Part shown: piece by piece, positions 26,773 to 36,301 of the stretch
Layout: the number at the start of each line of letters is the position of its first letter
How positions within the stretch are numbered: position 1 is the stretch's first letter
Source: Spirulina subsalsa PCC 9445
Lineage (GTDB): Bacteria > Cyanobacteriota > Cyanobacteriia > Cyanobacteriales > Spirulinaceae
Length of the DNA stretch: 64,000 bases
NCBI RefSeq assembly: GCF_000314005.1
Contig: NZ_JH980292.1
Location: 2,435,725 to 2,499,724 of the forward strand
Direction: 5' to 3'
Position numbers and translations under genes: made by a program
Notes under the pieces: model-generated
The model's database searches: none
Seen by the model: the letters and a program-made list of their open reading frames with translations, nothing else
Told to the model about the DNA's origin: nothing

Positions 26773-27360
26773 TTAATTCATGTCCTCTTGTTCAAGGGTT
26801 TGGACTAGGAATTCTTCGAGATAGGGTTGAATCTCTTCTAATTCTTCGGCCGTCAGCAATTCGACTTTTTCGTTGTGGCGGCGTTTGCCAAATAACAGGA
26901 GGGGATTAAGTGGGGTGTAAATTTCATATTCTTGGTCTTCATGGTAGAAGTGGGTCAGGAATTGAAACTCTTCTGACTCAACTTGACCCGTTTCGGTTTC
27001 AATTTCTAGGGTTAAGATGCTATCTTCTTCGGTTTCGGGTAATTCTCCCGCCACCGTGAGGGTATATCCGGCGTAGTTCAAGACTAGATTCTGTTCGGCT
27101 AAGACTGCTTTGGCATCGGGAAAGACTGTCTGGAGTTCTTCGGAATCTTCCACCCAAGTGGCCTCGGAATCGTCTTCATCACTATCCCAAGCAATGATCG
27201 TAATGGGAGAGTCTACGGGGAGTAGGAGTAAATACTGGTCATCCTTATGAAAGAAAGCTTGTTCGACAAAACAGGGTAGCGATCGCCCTTCCTCATCATA
27301 AAGATGAACTACTTCGCGGTTCGATTGCTCCGGTTCTGGAAAAAATTGGGAAGAGGACAT
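26773..27360 (-). CDS. DUF3727/DUF1292-type acidic protein
   Basis: A soluble protein of 195 residues, strongly acidic. Two similar beta-rich halves (about 20-110 and 112-170) each fit the DUF1292/DUF3727 pattern of cyanobacteria and plastids; both contain an 'L-Y-D/E...F-x-H-x-D-x-Y' style stretch (AFFHKDDQYLLLLP and THFYHEDQEYEIYTP). Function is unknown. It is the first gene of the operon with mltG and yqeG. Met1 at 27360 is the first in-frame ATG. Confidence 0.78.
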   Translation of the reverse strand: MSSSQFFPEPEQSNREVVHLYDEEGRSLPCFVEQAFFHKDDQYLLLLPVDSPITIIAWDSDEDDSEATWVEDSEELQTVFPDAKAVLAEQNLVLNYAGYTLTVAGELPETEEDSILTLEIETETGQVESEEFQFLTHFYHEDQEYEIYTPLNPLLLFGKRRHNEKVELLTAEELEEIQPYLEEFLVQTLEQEDMN

Positions 27361-27456
27361 AAATCAAACGCCACCAAAACAAAGAGTAGGTTTCAGAATA
27401 GCACGGGACAGGAGTCAGTAATCACGGATCCTTGGGAGTGGGAGAGAGGGAAGGGA

Positions 27457-27484
27457 GGGAATCGGGAGTCGGGAGTCGGGAGAT
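27457..27484 (+). repeat. Heptamer tandem repeat
   Basis: GGGAATC, GGGAGTC, GGGAGTC, GGGAGAT in the 278-bp gap between the divergent DUF3727 and histidine kinase genes. The rest of that gap shows no gene. Confidence 0.8.
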
Positions 27485-27638
27485 AGGGGGACTTGATAAC
27501 CGTAAGGTTGATTAATTTTCCTATGGCTTCCCCTGTAGTGGCTACATTGCTCTTTATGATGTAAGGAGAGAAACGATCCATTTGAATCATTTGGGGTGAA
27601 TCAATACCTAGGGCCTGATAGTGGGAGTCTAAAACAAA

Positions 27639-29822
27639 ATGAAGAGCTTAATAGTAGACGATGCAAGGTACAACCTAGAACCCTTGGAACAAGTCTTGCG
27701 ATCGCGAAATTATCAGATCACCCGTTGTTCTGATGTCAATGCCGCTTGGGAAATCTTTGCCCAGGAAGTGTTTCCTTGGGTCTGGATTGCCTTGGGGGAT
27801 GAGTTAGCCCCTCGTTTACACCTCTGCCAAGAAATGCGATCGCGCTTTCCCCAACTCCTCTGTATTGCCATCATCTCCAGCGAAAACCCCACCATCCTTG
27901 AACCTTGGCTCAATCATGGTGGTAACGATTATCTCATTCTTCCCGCCTCTCCCGAGCAGATTAACCTCCGTCTTACCATTTGGTCCAAACACATTCAACC
28001 GCAAATTTCCAGTCTAGAGCGCTTTCAATCCCTCGATACTGCCAGTTTACGCCCCCTCCATCCCGACACCATTAAACGGGCTGCCTTGATGCAGTTTCCC
28101 TACATTGCAACCCACCACCTCCGCCAAACCCTCATTCAATTTAAAAAACAACTGTCTGAACTCCTAGAACAACCCCGACAAATCCCCCTAGATACAGCTG
28201 CTAATGACTATTTAACCAGCATTTTAGATCGGGCGAATTTAATGCAGCAATTAGTCGGCGACTTACTCATTGATACCCAATCCCAATTACAAGAAGCCAC
28301 CCCTAACCCCGTCATTCATCAGGATTATGTTATTGTTAACAGTAACTTCACCATTAAAGAATTTTCCGACAACGCAACCCACTTTTCTGATGGAAAATAT
28401 ATCCTCAAAAAAGGAGAAGACATCCGAAAAGTTTTTCCTGAATTTATTGGCTCAGAGCAAAACTTATTGCAAATATTAAAAGGTAAACATAAATCCTTTG
28501 AACTCCTAGGAGTAGGACGTTTTGATGAGCAAGATCACCCCCTCTATTTTGATATTCATGTTCTGAAATATCCAGAAAATATAGCAGGTAAACGATGCTT
28601 GATTGTTTTATTGAATAATGCGACAGAACGTATGGTCTTTCAGCAAAAACTCGTTCAAACAGCCAACGAAACACAACTATTACTTAAAAAACTTTCTAGC
28701 ACAAAAGACTACATCAATCAGATCATTTTGTCAATGGCTGATGCTTTAATTGTCACCACGAAAACCGGACTGATCAAAAAAATTAACCCCGCTACCCAAA
28801 AACTGTTCGGTTATCGTGAGTTAGAATTATTAGGGCAACCTATTACTAAAATATTTGCGCCTCACTATTTTGACGTTCTGCGGGACCAACAACAAAATCA
28901 TATATTGTCCTCTACTGAAATTATCTGTTGCAAAAAAACAGGTGAAAAATTGTCAGTTTCTTTCTCTTGTTCTCGCATAGAAACTGACGAAGGAATGGAA
29001 GAATTTGTCTATGTTGGTAGAGATATTACCGAGCGTAAACAAGCCGAAATTAAAATCAAAAATCTGAATTACTCCTTACAAGAGCGCACCCAAGAACTTG
29101 AATTAGTTAACGAAGAACTTGAATCCTTTTCCCGCACTGTTTCCCATGACTTAAAAACTCCCCTTTCCCATATCGAGTTTTTTAATCAGATGCTATTAGA
29201 AGAATATGGTGATTGTTTAGATAATGAAGGAAAAGATTATCTGGAGCAAATTAGAAAATCCTGTGTAAGAATGCGCCAGATGATCCACGATCTTCTACAA
29301 TTAGCCCATGTTACCCGCACTGAGTTAACCATTGGTCAAGTTGACTTAAGTCAGATGGCGGAAAAAATTATAAAAGATCTGCAACGGAATAGTCCTCAAC
29401 GTGAGGCCGTCTGTTCTATTGCCCCCAACTTAATTGTTTATGGCAATGAGGGATTGTTGCAAGTTGCCCTAGAAAACCTCTTAGGCAATGCTTGGAAATA
29501 TACAAAAAAACAACCAAAAACTAAAATTGAGTTTGGGGTATTGTCTAGTCAAGTAAGACGAGCTGAAAATTTAGAGTACAATGGGGAAGATGAAACCCAA
29601 AGAGTCTATTTCATCCGTGACAATGGCGCAGGATTTAATATGGAATATGCAGACAAATTATTTACCACCTTTGGGCGGTTACATTCTCAAAGAGAATTTG
29701 AAGGAACAGGCATTGGTTTAACTACAGTTCAGCGCATTATTCAACGACATGGAGGTAAGATTTGGGCAGAAGCAGAAGTCAACCAAGGGGCAAGCTTTTA
29801 TTTTACACTCAAGATCAATTAA
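27639..29822 (+). CDS. Receiver-PAS-histidine kinase
   Basis: A soluble sensor kinase of 727 residues. Residues 1-118 form a receiver-like domain that keeps the acidic pair (D7, D8) and the phospho-acceptor position (Asp54 in ALGDELAP) but lacks the usual Lys (DYLILPAS). A poorly conserved central region (about 220-345) may be a divergent PAS. A clear PAS/PAC follows (about 360-480, ending GRDITERKQAE). The kinase has the H-box SHDLKTPL with His503 and an ATPase domain with N-box, DNGAGFN and GTGIGLTTV. The order with the N-terminal receiver is like that of cyanobacterial orphan kinases. A STAS protein gene begins 19 bases later and is probably co-expressed. Confidence 0.88.
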   Translation: MKSLIVDDARYNLEPLEQVLRSRNYQITRCSDVNAAWEIFAQEVFPWVWIALGDELAPRLHLCQEMRSRFPQLLCIAIISSENPTILEPWLNHGGNDYLILPASPEQINLRLTIWSKHIQPQISSLERFQSLDTASLRPLHPDTIKRAALMQFPYIATHHLRQTLIQFKKQLSELLEQPRQIPLDTAANDYLTSILDRANLMQQLVGDLLIDTQSQLQEATPNPVIHQDYVIVNSNFTIKEFSDNATHFSDGKYILKKGEDIRKVFPEFIGSEQNLLQILKGKHKSFELLGVGRFDEQDHPLYFDIHVLKYPENIAGKRCLIVLLNNATERMVFQQKLVQTANETQLLLKKLSSTKDYINQIILSMADALIVTTKTGLIKKINPATQKLFGYRELELLGQPITKIFAPHYFDVLRDQQQNHILSSTEIICCKKTGEKLSVSFSCSRIETDEGMEEFVYVGRDITERKQAEIKIKNLNYSLQERTQELELVNEELESFSRTVSHDLKTPLSHIEFFNQMLLEEYGDCLDNEGKDYLEQIRKSCVRMRQMIHDLLQLAHVTRTELTIGQVDLSQMAEKIIKDLQRNSPQREAVCSIAPNLIVYGNEGLLQVALENLLGNAWKYTKKQPKTKIEFGVLSSQVRRAENLEYNGEDETQRVYFIRDNGAGFNMEYADKLFTTFGRLHSQREFEGTGIGLTTVQRIIQRHGGKIWAEAEVNQGASFYFTLKIN

Positions 29823-29840
29823 AGGTGAATCAAGCGTGAG

Positions 29841-30167
29841 ATGAATATAGTTCTACGCCCCCAACGGGATTTAGATATTAAAGGTGCTTCTTTGCTTCAG
29901 CAAAAAGTGGTTAATTTGTTACCTGCACCCGATAATTCTTGCTGGGTCATTGATTTAGTTCAAGTGAATTCAATTAATCACTTTGGCTTAACTGCTTTAA
30001 TGGCTGTCCGTCGGGCTGCCAGACAGTATAAGTGCCGTTTATACTTGTTAAATGTCAAGCAACAAGTGCGTTATATGTTGGAAATTACCGAGTTAGACAA
30101 AGAGTTTAAAATTATTGAAAGTTTAGAGGAAGTTTTTGATTCTGGGATTCGGTTGCTCTTGTGTTAA
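29841..30167 (+). CDS. STAS-domain protein (anti-sigma antagonist-like)
   Basis: A single STAS domain of 108 residues. Antagonists of anti-sigma factors carry a phosphorylatable Ser in D-S-[ST]-G; here the loop reads NSINHFGLTAL, so that serine is missing. Phospho-switching in the usual SpoIIAA manner is therefore unlikely; constitutive binding or a scaffold role is possible. It follows the histidine kinase by 19 bases on the same strand and converges on the next gene with only 7 bases between stops. Confidence 0.8.
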   Translation: MNIVLRPQRDLDIKGASLLQQKVVNLLPAPDNSCWVIDLVQVNSINHFGLTALMAVRRAARQYKCRLYLLNVKQQVRYMLEITELDKEFKIIESLEEVFDSGIRLLLC

Positions 30168-30174
30168 TTGTCTT

Positions 30175-31536
30175 CTATGATTGATTGATCAGGGCTTTTA
30201 GTTTTGAAAACTGCTGAGGATGAATTAGGCTTAAATTAATTCCAGTTAGCACAATCCAGAGTAACATATTGGCAATAAACATATATTGATTATGCAGTAG
30301 CATATATTCCATCGTAATCAGCCCCAGTAACCACCAATGCCCATTTTCTACCTTTTCACGATTTCCCCATAAAAAGAGAATCGGGATAATATTAATTACA
30401 CTCGAATGTAAAAGAGAACCGGGATAGATAATTAAAGAAAACATTAGCATAGACATAAAACTCCATTGCTCATGTTTCTGATTGATATTAAGACATACCC
30501 ACAAAGTTGTTAAACCTAACAATAATCCCAAGGCAATATGCAGGGGATGGAAAATCGGTGAACCCCCAGAGGGTGTATAATTTGTAAGACGTAATATATT
30601 CGCTAACAGTGACCCATTGATTGGTTCAATATATACTTCAAAAGGTAAAGCAGAATAGGGAGCATCAGTTAAGTAAGTATGAAATGGCTTGACTCCAATA
30701 ATTACTAAGGTCAGTGCTGTAAGTCCAATTAATACGGCAAAAGCTGAGACTAAAACTCTCCATTGTCGTCTGGCAATTACATAAACCAATAGTAAGGTAA
30801 CAAAGGGTTTAATTAAAATACCTAATCCTAACCAAACCCCCCCTATGATTTTAGACTGGTTACGCCAATACATTAAAATCGTGAGTAAAACTATAAAGTT
30901 AGTTTGAGCAAATAGGAGGTTACTTTTTACCCCAAAAATAGTTAAAATTAAGCTAGTTGTTACTAATAATCCCAATATTTTATGATGTTTTAGAAAAATC
31001 TGCCATAACAAAGTAATGGTTAAAATTAAGATTAAAATATTAACCGTATACCATAAAAGTAAAGCCTCTCTAGGCTCAAACCAACCTAGGGGAATAAATA
31101 ACAGGATACTGGGGGGAGGGTAAGGAAAACCACAACAGAGAAAAGAGCGTGTGAATCCTTCGCCAATGTAATTGGTCAAATCAAAGGAGATCACCAAGGA
31201 TTTCAGAACATTAGCATCATAAAGATTTAGACCACTAACGGCGGCTTTTCCTCCTAGCCAAAAAGCTAAAAAATCCCAGTCTGGAAGCTTTTTGATGTTG
31301 TTAATAACAATCGTAAAAAGATGATAGAACAATAGCATTAACAATCCTAGATTAATCCCCCATAATAATGTAGCTTGACTCCAGTTATATTGAGAAGTCC
31401 GCTCTTTAAAGTGTAACAATAACAAAATGATGGGAACAGCTAATATCCAGCCCGGAATATTTAAGAGTGTGGAGAAAACGGCCAGAAATCCCCAGAATAA
31501 AATGACTATTAACGTGGTGATATTTTTTCGTTTCAT
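30175..31536 (-). CDS. Polytopic GT87/DUF2029-like glycosyltransferase
   Basis: Integral membrane protein of about 453 residues from ATG 31536 (MKRKNITTLIVIL); in-frame ATGs at 31584 and 31674 would add an N-terminal tail that looks non-coding. It has roughly ten spans. After the first spans a periplasmic-facing loop reads PDWDFLAFWLGGKAAVSGLNLYD, the Asp-rich catalytic segment of GT-C enzymes of the DUF2029 group. Such enzymes move mannose or other sugars from polyprenyl phosphate. Base composition is AT-richer than its neighbours, as is the sulfotransferase gene beside it, which suggests a shared and possibly acquired region. Confidence 0.72.
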   Translation of the reverse strand: MKRKNITTLIVILFWGFLAVFSTLLNIPGWILAVPIILLLLHFKERTSQYNWSQATLLWGINLGLLMLLFYHLFTIVINNIKKLPDWDFLAFWLGGKAAVSGLNLYDANVLKSLVISFDLTNYIGEGFTRSFLCCGFPYPPPSILLFIPLGWFEPREALLLWYTVNILILILTITLLWQIFLKHHKILGLLVTTSLILTIFGVKSNLLFAQTNFIVLLTILMYWRNQSKIIGGVWLGLGILIKPFVTLLLVYVIARRQWRVLVSAFAVLIGLTALTLVIIGVKPFHTYLTDAPYSALPFEVYIEPINGSLLANILRLTNYTPSGGSPIFHPLHIALGLLLGLTTLWVCLNINQKHEQWSFMSMLMFSLIIYPGSLLHSSVINIIPILFLWGNREKVENGHWWLLGLITMEYMLLHNQYMFIANMLLWIVLTGINLSLIHPQQFSKLKALINQS

Positions 31537-31804
31537 AATATTTTTACTGATTATAAATAAGTGTGTATAACTTTTATCTCCCATTATAGTAACTTTAGAG
31601 CAGGTGATCTCAAATTTCCTTGAATCCTCAGAGTTCAGAAAACACATTAGGGAAATGTTGACTACTGTATGCACTAGATGGTAGGGGGGGGAAACCGTGC
31701 AAGCTTTACAATCTGGAGATTATAGCCCTTGTGCTTTGATTGGTAATAAAATGTTCTATAAGTTTTCTGGTATAACTTTTAAACATCTCTCTAGGCAAAC
31801 GAGC

Positions 31805-32749
31805 ATGACAAAACCGAATTTTTTTATTGTTGGCGCTCCCAAATGCGGCACAACAGCGATGCACAGCTATTTAGAACAACATCCAGAAATTTTTATGCTT
31901 AACATCCCTGACTCACCGGAGAATATGGCCGGGGGGAAAAGGGAAATTCACTTTTTTGGCAGTGATTTAAATTTTAGCAGACCAACTCTTGAGGAATATC
32001 TCAGTTATTTTAGTGGGGCTAGTGGGAAAAAAGTTCGGGGAGAATCATCTGTATTTTATCTCTATTCTAAGCAGGCTGCACAAGAAATTAAGCAGTTTAA
32101 TCCTGAGTCAAAAATTTTAATTATGCTCAGAAATCCTCTAGAAATGATGTATTCTTGGCACTCACAGTTAGTTTTTTGGGGGGATGAAACTATTGCTGAT
32201 TTTGAAACAGCTTTAAAGGCAGAAAATACCCGAAAAAACGGGACGGGAATTCCGATCCAAAGGGATCATCCTATTGAATGCTTTTTTTATTCTCAAATTG
32301 CTTGTTATACGGAACAGATCAAGCGATATCTAGATACTTTTGGACGGGAGAACGTACAGATTATTATCTTTGATGATTTTAAGCAAGATACCCCGGCTAT
32401 TTATCGCAAAACTTTGCAGTTTTTAGGCTGTCGAGATGATTTTGAAGCAGATTTTAAGGTCATTAATGCCAATCGTCAAGTCCGCAATTTAGCGGTTCAA
32501 CAATTTTTACGTCGTCCCCCTAAGTCGTTGCGTTTGATGGTTCGTTCTTTGATTCCTTCTCCTATCCGAAAACGCTTAAGGGGTGTTTTAGAAAAATACA
32601 ATATTGAACAAAAATCCCGTTCACCTCTCAGCCCTGAGTTAAACGCGAGTTTGCAGAAAGAATTTAGGTCAGAAATTGAAAAATTGAGTGAGTTATTAAA
32701 TCGGGATTTAATGGCTTGGGTGGAGGGCAGTGGCAGTCCGTTAAATTAA
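31805..32749 (+). CDS. Sulfotransferase
   Basis: PAPS-dependent sulfotransferase of about 314 residues. The start is ATG 31805 (MTKPNFFIVGAPKCGTTAM), since the PAPS 5'-phosphosulfate loop APKCGTTAM begins at residue 11 and homologues start just before it; a longer frame reaches 31697. The 3'-phosphate motif is seen as ILIMLRNPLEMMYSWHSQ (about 110-127). Substrate could be a glycan or lipid. It is divergent from the GT87-like gene, and both may act on exported sugars. The frame contains AT-rich codon use. Confidence 0.85.
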   Translation: MTKPNFFIVGAPKCGTTAMHSYLEQHPEIFMLNIPDSPENMAGGKREIHFFGSDLNFSRPTLEEYLSYFSGASGKKVRGESSVFYLYSKQAAQEIKQFNPESKILIMLRNPLEMMYSWHSQLVFWGDETIADFETALKAENTRKNGTGIPIQRDHPIECFFYSQIACYTEQIKRYLDTFGRENVQIIIFDDFKQDTPAIYRKTLQFLGCRDDFEADFKVINANRQVRNLAVQQFLRRPPKSLRLMVRSLIPSPIRKRLRGVLEKYNIEQKSRSPLSPELNASLQKEFRSEIEKLSELLNRDLMAWVEGSGSPLN

Positions 32750-32760
32750 AGTAGGTAAAA

Positions 32761-34515
32761 TTAAAGGCGAACACTTTCTTGAAATACCCAGATTTCCCGG
32801 TTTGTGTCCCATTGTAAGCGAAAACGAAGCCGATCTCTTGAGGTCTGACCATTTTTGAGTTGATAACGGAGTTGGGTGATAACGGTTGCGGTTTCTCCGG
32901 TATTTTCGATCACTTGGACTTGTTGAACTTCCACATTTTCTACACTTTCCCACCAGTTTGTATAGTCACTGTAACGATTGTTGGAATGTTTGCGGTGGAA
33001 GTCGGGAGAAAGTTGTTCCCAGGCGCTGCTATAGTTACGACGGTTAATTGTTGCATAATAGTCTCGCACGGCTTGAGCAGGTGAGGGTTTAGTATTAGAA
33101 GCTGGGGTGTCTGTTGGTAGGTCTTGGAATTTGACGACATCGGGGCTATGGTTGGGGTTAGGGCTGGCGAAAGAACAGTAGGCATCGGGGATTTTTTGTC
33201 CGTGTTGTCGCAATCGTTCAATGCAGCGATCGCGCTGATCAAATTTCCCCGCGTAAACTTGATAATAAGGCCGACCGGATAAGTTGGCATAGTCAGGAAT
33301 CCAAAATTCCCCCGCGCTGTTATATCCTGCCTGTCTCAACTGCCCCAAGCGCTGTTGAGCATTTTCCCGGTTTTCATAGGCAGAATCTGCTAAAAAGTAG
33401 AAGGGGGAAACGCTAGGAGTTGAGGGAGTCGCGGGAGTCGCGGGAGTTGAGGGAGTCGCGGGAGTTGCGGGAGTCGCGGGAGTCGCGGGAGTTGCGGGAG
33501 TCGCGGGGGTGGAGGGAGTTGAGGGAGTCGAAGCAGTGGGGGGTTTTTGGGGGGTATTAGAGGCGTTCAAGAACATAATGGCTACCACCCCACTCACGCC
33601 TACAATTGTCCCTATAATGGCGGCAAACAGCCACAGAGGGAAGATTTTTGAGGGGGTGGGAGTGATATTAGGGGGAGGACTAGCGACAACTGTAGGGGTA
33701 ACGGGATGTAATGCGTCTAACATATCCTGTGCGCTGCGGAAGCGATCGCGAGGATGATACTCTAAAGCACGATCTAACACTGCCGCTAATTCCAAATCTA
33801 GGTTAGAAACCTGATGTCGCCACTTAATTTCCCCGGTTTGTGGGTCAATTAAATCCGAGGGGTGCTTACCCGTCAGAAGGGCAACAATTGTTAAAGCCAA
33901 GCCATATAAATCACTGGAAAAAATGGGTCGTCCTGCGGCTTGTTCTGAGGGCATAAAACCGGGAGTCCCAATAACAATAGAAGAAGTCATTTTTCCCTCA
34001 GAATTGACCTCAATTCCCATAGTTTCTTTAACCGCACCAAAATCAATCAGAACGGGTTTAAGGTCTGACTGACGCAAAATAATATTATCGGGTTTAATGT
34101 CACGGTGAATAATGCCTTCTGTGTGAATATACTGTAAGATGGGTAATAAACCAATCAGGACTTCCCGCGCTTCTGGACTGCTTAACGTTCCTTGATACAT
34201 CCGTTTAGAGAGGGGCTGTCCTTGAATATATTCTTGCACCAGATAAAACTGATTGCTTTCCACAAAATAGGCGTAAAGTTGGGGAATTTGGGCTTGTTCT
34301 GTGCCGAGTTTCTCTAAAATGGCGGCTTCCCGTTGAAAGCGTTCTTGTACTAATTGATAAACGGCGGGCTTATGACCAATAGGTTGTAGTTTTTTTACCA
34401 CACAAATACGCTGGGATGGCATATGGGTATCTTTGGCCAAAAAAGTTTCACCAAAGCCCCCTTGACCGAGTTTATTGATAATGAGGTAGCGATTATTTAA
34501 TAAGGTGGGTGTCAT
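32761..34515 (-). CDS. Membrane Ser/Thr protein kinase with TP-repeat linker
   Basis: A 584-residue Hanks-type kinase. Catalytic domain 1-270: glycine loop LGQGGFGETF (16-25), Lys41, HRDIKPDN with Asp139, DFG at 158-160, and GTPGFMPSEQ. One membrane span follows (about 292-316), then a Thr/Pro/Ala linker (about 328-369) of TPATP and TPSTP units encoded by 9-bp DNA repeats (33424-33532). The outer part has a SPOR-like segment (about 371-455) and an NTF2-like or IMS-type C-terminal domain (about 480-584). Such kinases are common in cyanobacteria. The external domains suggest sensing at the cell wall, an inference. Confidence 0.9.
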   Translation of the reverse strand: MTPTLLNNRYLIINKLGQGGFGETFLAKDTHMPSQRICVVKKLQPIGHKPAVYQLVQERFQREAAILEKLGTEQAQIPQLYAYFVESNQFYLVQEYIQGQPLSKRMYQGTLSSPEAREVLIGLLPILQYIHTEGIIHRDIKPDNIILRQSDLKPVLIDFGAVKETMGIEVNSEGKMTSSIVIGTPGFMPSEQAAGRPIFSSDLYGLALTIVALLTGKHPSDLIDPQTGEIKWRHQVSNLDLELAAVLDRALEYHPRDRFRSAQDMLDALHPVTPTVVASPPPNITPTPSKIFPLWLFAAIIGTIVGVSGVVAIMFLNASNTPQKPPTASTPSTPSTPATPATPATPATPATPATPSTPATPATPSTPSVSPFYFLADSAYENRENAQQRLGQLRQAGYNSAGEFWIPDYANLSGRPYYQVYAGKFDQRDRCIERLRQHGQKIPDAYCSFASPNPNHSPDVVKFQDLPTDTPASNTKPSPAQAVRDYYATINRRNYSSAWEQLSPDFHRKHSNNRYSDYTNWWESVENVEVQQVQVIENTGETATVITQLRYQLKNGQTSRDRLRFRLQWDTNREIWVFQESVRL

Positions 34516-34927
34516 TTTTTATGTTAAGCTTAAAATCGGGGGGTGATCCCATTCTTTTTTACATCCCGGCAATCATTAGATCCGCCAAAATAATAGTCTA
34601 GAGGGTGAGTCTAGAGGATTGTAGCCTGCATTGGAGGGACTCAACTTCTATTCTAACAGTCCCCTCTGGGTTCAAAATTGATAATGACTAGGGAATCGGG
34701 TGTCGGGAATCGGGAATCGGGAATCGGGAGTCGGGAATAGGCAAAAGGCAACAGTAATCAACCCATCCCCCCCTCTCCCCCTCTCCCCCTCTCCCCCTCC
34801 CCCTCTCCCCCTCCCCCGTAGGGGTGCAGTGGCAGATCATCCCCCAAAAGCATTAAGTCCTTCATGGCTTACACCCAAAACGATAAAATGGAGAGGTAGC
34901 ATTCCCATAGGTTTTCAGACCAAGCTT
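34516..34927. other. Divergent gap with heptamer repeats
   Basis: Lies between the kinase and the CobW gene. Seven G-rich heptamers (GGGAATC, GGGTGTC, GGGAGTC, GGGAATA types) occupy 34691-34739 and a C-rich tract of CTCCCC units runs about 34768-34817. A TTGATAATGA word at 34677-34686 resembles half of a zinc-uptake-regulator box, but the second half is not seen. An open frame from 34700 through the repeats is not regarded as coding. Confidence 0.6.
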
Positions 34928-36040
34928 ATGCAGACAGTCGATCCTAAAAACAACCCAGTCCACAATATGGACATTCCTAAAGTTGGTTTACCCGTTACGA
35001 TTATTACAGGATTCCTTGGCAGTGGTAAAACCACTCTCCTTAATCATATTTTGACGAACCAAGAAGGCCTGAAAACGGCGGTTTTGGTCAATGAATTTGG
35101 GGAAATTGGTATTGATAATGAACTAATCGTCAGCACAGGCGATGATATGGTAGAACTGAGCAATGGCTGTATTTGCTGCACGATTAATGAAGATTTAGTG
35201 AATGCAGTGTATCGGGTCCTAGAACGGGATGATAAAATAGATTATTTGGTGGTTGAAACTACCGGATTAGCTGACCCTTTACCTGTGGCTTTAACTTTTT
35301 TGGGGACGGAAATTCGGGATATGACCCGGTTGGATTCTATTGTCACGGTGGTAGACTGTGAAAACTTCAGTCTGGATTTATTTAACAGTGAAGCGGCCTA
35401 CAGTCAAATTGCCTACGGTGATGTGATTCTATTGAATAAAGTGGATTTAGTAGATGAGGCCAATGTAGACGCGCTGGAGGTCAGGATTCGGGATATTAAA
35501 TCTGAGGCGCGAATTTTACGCACGACTCGTTCACAAGTGCCGTTACCCCTTATTTTAAGTGTGGGTTTATTTGAGTCGGATAAATACTTTGATCAGATGG
35601 AAGATGACCATGATCATGATCATCACCATCACCATCACCATGATCATGATCATGACCACGAGGATCATGTTTGTGATGAAACCTGCGATCATGATCATGG
35701 TCATGATCATCACCATCACCATCATCACCATTACCACTCAGATCACCTAGAAAATGATGGTTTTACGTCAATTTCGTTTAGTAGTGATCGACCTTTTGCG
35801 ATTCGCAAATTCCAGTCTTTCTTAGATAATCAGTTAACGTCTAATATTTTCCGGGCCAAGGGGATTCTCTGGTTTGAAGAAAGTCCCAATCGTCATATTT
35901 TCCATTTAAGTGGTAAGCGGTTTTCAATTGAGGATGATGAGTGGAAAGGGGAGAAAAAGAATCAATTGGTTTTGATTGGTCAGGATTTAGATCATGATAA
36001 ACTGCTTCAACAGTTGAAGGATTGTTTAGTGGAGAGTTAA
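34928..36040 (+). CDS. CobW/COG0523 GTPase with histidine-rich loop
   Basis: G3E-family P-loop GTPase of 370 residues, a likely metallochaperone. Walker A GFLGSGKTT is at 28-36, the metal-binding GCICC at 80-84, and the NKVD guanine motif follows (LLNKVDLVDE). Between the GTPase and the CobW C-terminal domain is a His/Asp-rich stretch (about 221-273) with long HDHD and HHHH runs and two Cys (CDETCD), able to hold several metal ions. This suggests zinc handling. The start is ATG 34928 (MQTVDPKNN); the upstream frame runs through repeats. No cobalamin genes are near, which argues against the CobW role proper. Confidence 0.9.
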   Translation: MQTVDPKNNPVHNMDIPKVGLPVTIITGFLGSGKTTLLNHILTNQEGLKTAVLVNEFGEIGIDNELIVSTGDDMVELSNGCICCTINEDLVNAVYRVLERDDKIDYLVVETTGLADPLPVALTFLGTEIRDMTRLDSIVTVVDCENFSLDLFNSEAAYSQIAYGDVILLNKVDLVDEANVDALEVRIRDIKSEARILRTTRSQVPLPLILSVGLFESDKYFDQMEDDHDHDHHHHHHHDHDHDHEDHVCDETCDHDHGHDHHHHHHHHYHSDHLENDGFTSISFSSDRPFAIRKFQSFLDNQLTSNIFRAKGILWFEESPNRHIFHLSGKRFSIEDDEWKGEKKNQLVLIGQDLDHDKLLQQLKDCLVES

Positions 36041-36167
36041 ATCATGGGAACTCCCCTGTTCCTCATTAACGGGGGACTTAATTGATTGGAAACAAGATCG
36101 CTGCTAAATAATGGGTCGATCGAACATTAGTTCTCTATTAACACCGGACTGACTTGATTGCAAACCC

Positions 36168-36207
36168 AAGAGGAGAAGGCTAACTAACCTCCTCCTCTTC
36201 CCCTTTT
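36168..36207 (+). terminator. Probable terminator after the CobW gene
   Basis: AAGAGGAG(A)AGG pairs with CCT(C)CTCCTCTT around a CTAACTAA loop and is followed by CCCCTTTT. It lies 128 bases after the stop codon. Confidence 0.5.
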
Positions 36208-36220
36208 ATGGGGGAATTAG

Positions 36221-36301
36221 TTAATCAAAAATACTAACTAGATAACCTCCGGTAAAAATCAGGAGAATTGGGGTCAAGTATAAACCAAACTGCTGGATCA
36301 T
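36221..36301 (-). CDS. Possible 26-residue single-span peptide
   Basis: ATG at 36301-36299 is preceded by AAGGA two bases away and opens a 26-codon frame of one hydrophobic helix (MIQQFGLYLTPILLIFTGG, ending FD). The same frame is open upstream for about 45 codons without an ATG or strong start, so it may instead be the end of a decayed gene. Size is like that of small photosynthetic-complex subunits, but it matches none that I know. Confidence 0.25.
   Translation of the reverse strand: MIQQFGLYLTPILLIFTGGYLVSIFD

Noticed and set aside
34700-34927. N-terminal extension of the CobW protein
   Set aside because: Encoded by heptamer and C-rich repeats; the conserved protein begins at 34928.
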